Assembly (NCBI GenBank): GCA_955652715.1 | Contig: CATPBS010000144.1 | Coordinates: 1 to 18,078, forward strand | DNA from: an uncultured Candidatus Udaeobacter sp. | GTDB taxonomy: Bacteria; Verrucomicrobiota; Verrucomicrobiia; Chthoniobacterales; UBA10450 | Reading direction: 5' to 3' | Length of the DNA: 18,078 bases | Part shown: positions 14,301 to 18,078 of the stretch, piece after piece | How positions within the stretch are numbered: the first letter of the stretch is position 1 | Layout of the letters: every line of letters starts with the position of its first letter | Program-made: the position numbers and the translations under genes | The notes under the pieces: generated by a model | What the model was told of the DNA's origin: nothing | What the model saw: only the letters and a program-made list of their open reading frames with translations | Database searches by the model: none

Positions 14301-14690
14301 GGTCGCAGCAACAGCGCGCCGCGACTTTTGGAACCACGGATTTTGATCTGAAGTGTGATTGATTACCAATTCCGTGATGACGCGCAGGTCGCGCTGGTGC
14401 GCCGCGTCCAAAAGCGCGCCGAAATCGTCGAGCGTGCCGAAATTCGGATTGACGTCAAAATAGTCGGCGATGTCATAGCCGTCGTCGCGCAGAGGGGACG
14501 GATAGAAAGGCAGCAGCCAGATGGCGGTGACCCCTAAGTCTTGGAGATAATCTAGCTTCTCAATCAGGCCGCGAAAGTCACCCATTCCGTCGCCATCGCT
14601 GTCGCAAAAAGTTTTAACGTGCAGTTCATAGATGACCGCGTCCTTGTACCAAAGGGGATCGGTAGATGTGTCATTGGGCCCTTGTGCCAT
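11331..14690 (-). CDS. treS: Trehalose synthase-maltokinase fusion (TreS-Mak)
   Basis: A 1119-residue two-enzyme fusion. The N-terminal GH13 domain (about 1-560) interconverts trehalose and maltose: VIYELHVKTF, INHTSDQNPWF, FYVWSDTPEKYKDARIIF, nucleophile Asp235 in GVDGLRLDAVPYL, acid/base Glu277 (LLAEANQW) and Asp343 (RNHDELTLEMV). The C-terminal maltokinase (about 590-1119) phosphorylates maltose to maltose-1-phosphate: RSCRWFGSKART cap, EQSNSSMLFDNKFFLKLYRK nucleotide-binding lobe, catalytic Asp975 in HGDYHLGQ, metal-binding Asp992 in ILDFEGEP. The product feeds GlgE, not present in the window. The ATG at 14690 precedes the conserved DPLWYKDAVIYELH. After SRR (residues 123-125), about 25 residues more than usual precede DFYVWSD; part of this insert is encoded by a palindrome at 14266-14315. 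Confidence 0.94.
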   Translation of the reverse strand: MAQGPNDTSTDPLWYKDAVIYELHVKTFCDSDGDGMGDFRGLIEKLDYLQDLGVTAIWLLPFYPSPLRDDGYDIADYFDVNPNFGTLDDFGALLDAAHQRDLRVITELVINHTSDQNPWFQKSRRAVAATGVAGSGRAEATAQSVLTAGISNDDLAYKDFYVWSDTPEKYKDARIIFKDFETSNWAWDPVAKAYYWHRFYSYQPDLNFDNPAVHDAVEKVCDFWLSMGVDGLRLDAVPYLYEREDTNCENLAETHEYLRRLRAHVDAKFPNRMLLAEANQWPEDAAAYFGKGDESHMSFHFPLMPRMFMALQMEDRFPIIDIMEQTPPIPEKCQWAMFLRNHDELTLEMVTDEERDYMYRVYATDPHARINLGIRRRLAPLLANSRRKIELLNTLLFSMPGTPIIYYGDEVGMGDNFYLGDRNGCRTPMQWSPDRNAGFSKANPQQLYLPVTIDPEYHYEAVNVENQQKNLSSLLWWTRRVIAMRKNFKAFSRGSLEFLYPDNAKVLAFLRRWENETIVVVVNLSRFAQSAELDLSRFAGCVPMEVFSRNLFRPIRKSRYVITLGPHAYYWFALQAPTDARRSMKKRVVPILKAPAQLESLLHDSQREQLEREILPTYIRSCRWFGSKARTLRHLKVIEQLPISADADGAQLWFIEISYLDAPTETYAIPVKIASDDVARGVSQNAPHAIIARFAGGDGAVLFDAIWDATFRSQLFEAIVRRQAMKARAGNFVGVIASRFDGDQNVISGNSQVVSGEQSNSSMLFDNKFFLKLYRKIEDGLNPDVEINRFLTEQTDFSHVPAFIGAIEYRRAKAEPAVVCMLQSAAANEGDVWTRTVDAVGRYYERVLERKAGLQNESTPPGPLLEELIGGVYPEKVKLFGQRTGELHLALASCQDDPAFRSEPFNAMAQRSVYQTMRTTLRRTFTLLEKKLPDLSAAFRDEAKEVLTAEQEILAREKRLLNRRTNAAKIRIHGDYHLGQLLYTGKDFVILDFEGEPARALSERKLKRSALRDVAGMMRSFQYAAYSALWQPAMRKQDVPFLERWADLWYHQMSSIFLQSYLNTTTGAIFIPKNSEDLQIMLEAYLLDKAVYEIGYELNHRPSWVVIPIRGVKHILQAV
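14266..14315. repeat. Imperfect palindrome in frame within treS
   Basis: GCTGTCGCTTCTGCG (14266-14280) and CGCAGCAACAGC (14304-14315) are inverted repeats apart from one mismatch and a three-base bulge. CCGG at 14283-14286 and 14299-14302 extends the stem. It encodes about residues 126-142 of TreS, an Ala/Gly-rich stretch (VAATGVAGSGRAEATA) at a point where the family normally has a short loop. The reading frame is kept. Confidence 0.5.
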
Positions 14691-14752
14691 ACGATTAACT
14701 TTTGACGCACAAAACGCGGCGCGCAATCAACGGTTCGTCGTCGGTCCTGCAG

Positions 14753-14804
14753 GTTCGGCATCTCCTTCGGCCGAACAAGAAGCGGCCACGCTGCCGTGGC
14801 CGCT
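14753..14804 (-). terminator. Double hairpin, likely terminator of the DUF4440 gene
   Basis: Reading from the DUF4440 stop toward treS, a perfect 10-base stem with a 4-base loop (14781-14790 AGCGGCCACG with 14795-14804) is followed by a second stem, GTTCGGC/GCCGAAC (14753-14759, 14770-14776). The T-tract after the first stem is weak (TCTTGTT), so termination may be partial and some transcription could run on into treS, which starts at 14690. Confidence 0.55.
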
Positions 14805-14830
14805 TTCACAAGATCTATGCGCTAATATGC

Positions 14831-15487
14831 CTATCCCTTGGTCTTCATTACCTGGCTTGCGACACATTGCCATTGGCCGCCGCGCTCCACCCAAGTGTCG
14901 GTGAAACGAAACGTGCGATCAAATGGCTTGCCATCCTTGGTCGTGCCCTTTTCACGCGCAGTGCCGACGACGACTGCGACAACTGATCCGTAGCTGTGCA
15001 CCGCAAGTTTTTCATTCACGGCAGACTTGTAAGTGTCCTTATCTTTTTTGATCTCAGAAATAACACCGGACTTGCCCATCACTCTTCCGTCCCAATGAAC
15101 GCCAGTGAAATCATTGGCGACCAGTGATTGAGTAACTGCGGTATCGTGAGCCGCGTAAGATGCCTCCCATCTATTTTCGTTGTCCTTTAGCGTCGCTTCC
15201 ACGCTACCTTTTTTTGCCGGCGCACCGGCAGCCGACGAACGCACTTTCGCTGAAGCCGCGGGTTTCTGGTTTGCTGCCGGAGCTCTGGGTTTTTCTTTTG
15301 TCTGAGCCGCTGGCTGTTCCGAAGGTGTTGTAGCCGTCGTTGTTTCAGGTGCAGGGGCGGGAGTTTCTTGAATGGTCGTGGATGGCTTCTCCTCAGGTGT
15401 CGGAGAGGTCGTTTGCTCTTCCTGGGCCAGTGCTAATGTGACGAAGCTTAAGCCAGCAATGCCGAATAAGGATGTAATTAATTTCAT
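14831..15487 (-). CDS. Secreted DUF4440 (SnoaL/NTF2-like) protein with long Pro/Thr/Ala-rich linker
   Basis: A 218-residue exported protein. The signal peptide MKLITSLFGIAGLSFVTLAL ends near Ala21. Residues 22-90 form a low-complexity linker rich in Thr, Pro, Glu, Ala and Lys (EEQTTSPTPEEKPSTTIQ), probably disordered. A DUF4440 cystatin-like alpha/beta domain fills about 95-216: ENRWEASYAAHDTAVTQSLV, ANDFTGVHWDGRVMGKSGVI, VVAVVVGTAREKG, FRFTDTWVERGGQWQCVASQ. The family includes ketosteroid-isomerase-like enzymes and binding proteins, so the ligand cannot be named. It is divergent from the second ECF sigma gene across 191 bases, which makes it a plausible target of that sigma factor. Confidence 0.85.
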   Translation of the reverse strand: MKLITSLFGIAGLSFVTLALAQEEQTTSPTPEEKPSTTIQETPAPAPETTTATTPSEQPAAQTKEKPRAPAANQKPAASAKVRSSAAGAPAKKGSVEATLKDNENRWEASYAAHDTAVTQSLVANDFTGVHWDGRVMGKSGVISEIKKDKDTYKSAVNEKLAVHSYGSVVAVVVGTAREKGTTKDGKPFDRTFRFTDTWVERGGQWQCVASQVMKTKG

Positions 15488-15506
15488 ATGATTTTTGGGA
15501 GCGTAG

Positions 15507-15544
15507 TGAGGCTGCTAGCAACGCGTCAAGATTTATCGTGACGC
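15507..15544 (-). promoter_or_regulatory. Candidate promoter/operator of the DUF4440 gene
   Basis: In the 191-base gap between the DUF4440 gene and the sigma gene, a 6-base inverted repeat GCGTCA / TGACGC (15523-15528 and 15539-15544) overlaps a TTGACG box on the minus strand; TACGCT follows after about 18 bases. This could be a promoter with an overlapping operator. The rest of the gap shows nothing clear. Weak prediction. Confidence 0.3.
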
Positions 15545-15678
15545 ATCAGGTTGTTCGCGTGCGACTTGTGCGCTCTGTTTGGAAAACTCGTGGACGAAGT
15601 CGCCGGCGCAGATTAAAGACACGCGATTGCGATCCTGCACTCGATCCTATTTCTGATTCCTGCAATTCCTGATCACAC

Positions 15679-16356
15679 ATGGGACGCTCCAAACTAATTG
15701 CTTCCACGCGCTCCAAGCCAAAGAAACGGGTGCGGCTCGCAAAATCCCGAGCGCACCTGCCTTCTGCCACACCGCAACTAGAGCCTGGGGCTCCGAGCGA
15801 CTTAGAATTGATGAAGGCGATCCAAGCTGAAGATGCTGATGCCCTGTCTCAACTCTACGATCGTTACAACGGCATTTTGAAGGCGCTTATCCTGAGGGTG
15901 ATTCATAATGAAGCCGAGGCCGATGATCTGTTACAGGAGATTTTCATGGAGATTTGGAACCAGGCGAAAAATTTTTCTGCTCAAAAGGGCAAACCGCTCG
16001 GCTGGATGGTTACACTGGCCCGGCGTCGCGCGATTGATGGCCTGCGCAAGAAGCAGGCTTATGCGCGTGCGGAGGAACGCCTGCAAAACGAAACGGAACA
16101 GCAGCCTGATGCGTGGGTGCATAACGCGACTGAGGAAGAAATCTTGCTGGGCGACACGCGCGTCCTCATTCGCAAAGTCATAAGTAGCCTGCCACCGCCC
16201 CAACAGCAGGCAATCGATCTCGCATTTTTTAGAGGCATGAGCCAGCGCGAAATCGCGGCAAAAACGAATACACCGTTAGGCACGGTAAAAACGAGGCTGG
16301 AACTAGGACTTAAAAAACTTTATGACGGGCTCAAGGAGTTGAGAGATGAACTTTAG
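15679..16356 (+). CDS. ECF-type RNA polymerase sigma factor paired with a short anti-sigma-like gene
   Basis: A 225-residue ECF sigma factor. A basic, probably disordered 40-residue N-terminal extension (MGRSKLIASTRSKPKKRVRL) precedes region 2 at about 45-115 (QLYDRYNGILKALILRVIHN, EAEADDLLQEIFMEIWNQA, LGWMVTLARRRAIDGLRKKQ). Region 4 lies at about 165-220 (LPPPQQQAIDLAFFRGMSQR, EIAAKTNTPLGTVKTRLELG). The DLLQEIFMEIWNQA and TPLGTVKTRL motifs recall the SigK/RskA-controlled ECF groups. The stop lies 11 bases inside the next gene, an anti-sigma-like protein, so the two are translationally coupled. The ATG at 15679 is kept although the extension is atypical; an internal Met45 would give a sigma factor of more usual length. 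Confidence 0.9.
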   Translation: MGRSKLIASTRSKPKKRVRLAKSRAHLPSATPQLEPGAPSDLELMKAIQAEDADALSQLYDRYNGILKALILRVIHNEAEADDLLQEIFMEIWNQAKNFSAQKGKPLGWMVTLARRRAIDGLRKKQAYARAEERLQNETEQQPDAWVHNATEEEILLGDTRVLIRKVISSLPPPQQQAIDLAFFRGMSQREIAAKTNTPLGTVKTRLELGLKKLYDGLKELRDEL

Positions 16357-16582
16357 CGAATTCCAGAACCAGTCGCGGCTCTATGTTATCGGCGCGCTGG
16401 AGGCAGAAGAGTTAGAGGAATTTGAGAAAGCGCGGAAGAAATTCGGGAAAAAGGGCGAAGAATTCATCACCAAATGTTACGCATTGCATGAAGCATTTGC
16501 GCTGAGTTTGCGTCCGGCGAAAGCATCTGCCGCAATCAAAGAACGGCTGATGGCGATGGTCAAAGCAAGGCAGGAAGCCTGA
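16346..16582 (+). CDS. Short soluble anti-sigma-like protein
   Basis: A 78-residue protein overlapping the sigma gene by 11 bases. Its N-terminus (SRLYVIGALEAEELEEFEKA) matches the opening helices of the RskA-type anti-sigma domain, in which a Tyr-x-x-Gly-Ala-Leu-x-x-x-Glu segment and an acidic helix bind the sigma factor. A second helical part follows (FITKCYALHEAFALSLRPAK), then a basic tail. The usual transmembrane helix and periplasmic sensor domain of RskA are missing, and there is no His-x3-Cys-x2-Cys zinc motif. It therefore looks like a purely cytoplasmic, minimal anti-sigma factor, or one that lost its C-terminal part. Function is inferred from position and the N-terminal motif. Confidence 0.65.
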   Translation: MNFSEFQNQSRLYVIGALEAEELEEFEKARKKFGKKGEEFITKCYALHEAFALSLRPAKASAAIKERLMAMVKARQEA

Positions 16583-16602
16583 CCACTCGGACCTGCGTTC
16601 TC

Positions 16603-17094
16603 TCAACTCTCCAGCTCGCGCAGGATAAATTCCTGCAGAAAACCGTAGAAGTTCACTTGAAAGAGACTCAAGTCCCGGCGCGATCCGATTGGTGAGCGAA
16701 AGTGGTCGTTCAGCTCATTTTCGGTGAAGTTATTTTTTGCGACTATGACGAGGCGCGCCTGATTGAGCGCATTCAACCAGGCATCGGCATGTTTGGAAGG
16801 AAAGCGCAGGGTGCGGTTTACAAAAGTTTTTTCGTTGCCATTTAGTTGCTCCAAATCGGCCGCCACGGTCTGCGTCGCCGTCTGAAAGAGACACCGCAAC
16901 TCGGGTTCAACGTACATCTTCCATTCCGCACAAATCTCGGTTTCTTTTCCGGTTGTTGGAGGACTGAAGAGGCGTTGTTCGGCAGCCGGAACACCGCCCG
17001 CGTCGGCGCTTGCCGGAATTTGCCGAAGCAATTCGGCAAGGAAGGGGTCCAGCTCCGAGAGTTCGATCTGGTCGTTACACCGGCGAATTTCCAT
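16603..17094 (-). CDS. DUF2017-like protein downstream of clpS
   Basis: A 163-residue soluble protein. It resembles DUF2017, which in Actinobacteria is also encoded just after clpS. The matching parts are EIRRCNDQIELSELDPFLAE (early acidic helix), AEQRLFSPP (the Arg-Leu-Phe-Pro motif), and the C-terminal ADAWLNALNQARLVIVAKNN. The ATG at 17094 begins one base after the clpS TGA, which indicates coupled translation; a longer in-frame version from 17151 would overlap clpS and has no homology. No activity is known for the family. The conserved pairing suggests a role with ClpS or the Clp protease. The downstream gene pair is convergent, only 20 bases away. Confidence 0.72.
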   Translation of the reverse strand: MEIRRCNDQIELSELDPFLAELLRQIPASADAGGVPAAEQRLFSPPTTGKETEICAEWKMYVEPELRCLFQTATQTVAADLEQLNGNEKTFVNRTLRFPSKHADAWLNALNQARLVIVAKNNFTENELNDHFRSPIGSRRDLSLFQVNFYGFLQEFILRELES

Positions 17095-17095
17095 A

Positions 17096-17476
17096 TCAGT
17101 AAGCCTTCTCCAGCGTGGCGAGCAGGAGATAACCGTGCAGTTGTTGCACATAAAGCTCGGCCGGTTCCCGCATGCCGCTCCACAAAATCGATCGGCCTTT
17201 TTGATGCACTTCCAACATGTGTTTCTCTGCTTTCTCGCGTGGATAGCCGAAGACCCGTTGGAAAACCATCGTCACGTAACTCATCAAGTTCACCGGATCG
17301 TTGTGGACTACCACCTGCCACGGAATATCGAGCCCTTCTTCAGGACGCGTCTCTTTTTCGATCCCAGGCTCCGCCGTCGTTATGGTTCCCGTCTTCTCGT
17401 TCCAGACTCTAGTGAGCCTTTTGATTTCTTTGATCTGCGCCACGCACCCGCTATCCTGCGATAGCCCGCAACTCAT
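17096..17476 (-). CDS. clpS: ATP-dependent Clp protease adaptor ClpS
   Basis: ClpS binds proteins with N-degron residues (Leu, Phe, Tyr, Trp at the N-terminus) and hands them to ClpA or ClpC with ClpP. The core spans about residues 53-126: PWQVVVHNDPVNLMSYVTMV with the Asn-Asp-Pro loop, FGYPREKAEKHMLEVHQKGR, then a C-terminal strand ending LLLATLEKAY. The Asn-Asp and the later His in VHQKG are the usual ligand-pocket residues. The 126-residue form from the ATG at 17476 has a 50-residue N-terminal extension, longer than usual. A GTG at 17443 would give a shorter protein with a more typical flexible arm; neither start has a strong ribosome binding site. The gene is followed after one base by DUF2017. 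Confidence 0.9.
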   Translation of the reverse strand: MSCGLSQDSGCVAQIKEIKRLTRVWNEKTGTITTAEPGIEKETRPEEGLDIPWQVVVHNDPVNLMSYVTMVFQRVFGYPREKAEKHMLEVHQKGRSILWSGMREPAELYVQQLHGYLLLATLEKAY

Positions 17477-17647
17477 GTTCAAAAGGCTACCATACAGCGC
17501 CCTCAGTTCAAACCTGCGAAAGCTCCAGATTCCAAGCTTAACGATTCAGTGAAGGTTCAAAACACACTTCAAAATCGTAGCGCGTAATGTTTTGGAATTT
17601 GATGATTAGAGGTTCTCTGGAGCTTGGCGCTTCGGAGGTGCCACTCG

Positions 17648-18078
17648 TTAATCATCCAAGAAAGGGACTTGTAACGCCCAGCGAAGAATTCTTTCCTGGG
17701 CGCTCTTCATTTTGCGTGCGTCGGCTGACGTTCGATCGTCGAATCCGTGCAAATGTAAAAGGCCATGGACGATGTACAGCTGGAGCTCGCGCACGAGCGG
17801 GTTTCCAAACACACGAGCGTGTCGTCTTGCCGTCTCGACGCTGATAAAAATTTCACCGTGTTGAAACGTTAACACGTCAGTCGGACCCACTTGGCCGAGA
17901 AACTGCCGATGCAACCGCGACATCCGGCGATCGGAAATGAGCCAGACGAAAACGTTCCGTAACTTCCTCAAATCCGTTCGTTTCCGCTTTTGCAATTCTA
18001 AACAAAGGCGCACGACTTTCCCCGCGAACACTTGGAGCACGGCAACATTGACCGGGATTTTTCGGTGAAGATTACGCA
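17648..18078 (-). CDS. ybeY: Endoribonuclease YbeY, 16S rRNA maturation (5' end at or beyond window edge)
   Basis: YbeY is a zinc endoribonuclease for 16S rRNA 3' maturation and ribosome quality control. The frame is open to the window edge and the edge codon ends in TG, so the start may lie exactly there. The readable N-terminus RNLHRKIPVNVAVLQVFAGK fits the family opening, so a GTG at 18040 is too late. Family features follow: ISDRRMSRLHRQFLG, PTDVLTF, GEIFISVETARRHA, and the metal-site helix HGLLHLHGFDD. In Escherichia coli this motif is HGxLHLxGYDH with three His ligands; here the third is Asp (17735-17737), which could still bind metal. The gene lies 171 bases upstream of clpS on the same strand; I see no other feature in that gap. 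Confidence 0.9.
   Translation of the reverse strand, partial: RNLHRKIPVNVAVLQVFAGKVVRLCLELQKRKRTDLRKLRNVFVWLISDRRMSRLHRQFLGQVGPTDVLTFQHGEIFISVETARRHARVFGNPLVRELQLYIVHGLLHLHGFDDRTSADARKMKSAQERILRWALQVPFLDD

Noticed and set aside
16846..17412. 188-codon plus-strand frame opposite clpS and DUF2017
   Set aside because: Antisense to two genes with clear family motifs; no domain is recognisable in the product.
1..18078. tRNA, rRNA, CRISPR array, insertion sequence or riboswitch
   Set aside because: Reading both strands showed no cloverleaf, no regularly spaced repeats with unique spacers, no transposase frame and no recognisable riboswitch core.

Overview
The window looks like chromosomal DNA from a soil or freshwater Verrucomicrobium, probably of the Chthoniobacterales / Candidatus Udaeobacter kind. 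The evidence is the mix of genes: futalosine-pathway menaquinone genes (mqnE, mqnA), a TIGR03067 secreted protein, a CADD-type PqqC-like oxygenase, a TreS-maltokinase fusion and a clpS-DUF2017 pair. Short palindromic repeats are scattered through the window. Shine-Dalgarno sequences are mostly weak or absent and GTG/TTG starts are frequent. The lineage is inferred; no rRNA gene is present to prove it.

Layout. Positions 1-522: two small minus-strand genes, one cut by the window edge and one DUF2934 protein. 628-1041: a four-helix membrane protein of the phage-holin-4_2/YvlD family. 1066-1668 (minus): an ECF sigma factor with no adjacent anti-sigma gene. 1822-3938 (plus): mqnE then mqnA, separated by a palindromic repeat; mqnA appears to carry two further palindromes in frame. 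4014-5087 (minus): DUF2939 and TIGR03067 proteins. 5192-10532 (plus): a tightly coupled recJ-recG-degQ/htrA operon with one-base stop/start overlaps. 10575-15487 (minus): a CADD-like protein, the TreS-maltokinase fusion, and a secreted DUF4440 protein. 15679-16582 (plus): a second ECF sigma factor overlapping a very short anti-sigma-like gene. 16603-18078 (minus): ybeY (cut by the edge), clpS and a DUF2017 gene.

How the genes work together. MqnA removes water from chorismate to give 3-enolpyruvyl-benzoate, and MqnE joins that product to S-adenosylmethionine to give aminofutalosine, so the pair covers the first two steps of menaquinone synthesis. The CADD-like protein has every metal ligand and both sacrificial residues (Tyr, Lys) known from Chlamydia CADD. 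This suggests folate precursor synthesis without PabABC. TreS-maltokinase turns trehalose into maltose and then maltose-1-phosphate, feeding alpha-glucan synthesis by a GlgE that is not in the window. RecJ and RecG act in DNA repair, DegQ in envelope protein quality control, and ClpS (perhaps with DUF2017) in N-degron proteolysis.

The most unusual signal is the palindromic elements. Several lie between genes (2991-3050, 10536-10573, 11266-11327). Others seem to lie inside reading frames without breaking them: 3406-3516, exactly 111 bp or 37 codons, and 3754-3780 in mqnA; 14266-14315 in treS; 452-480 in the DUF2934 gene. This recalls the Rickettsia palindromic elements that insert in frame into protein genes. 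No stretch longer than about 200 bases lacks a gene, and I saw no tRNA, rRNA, CRISPR array, insertion sequence or prophage.
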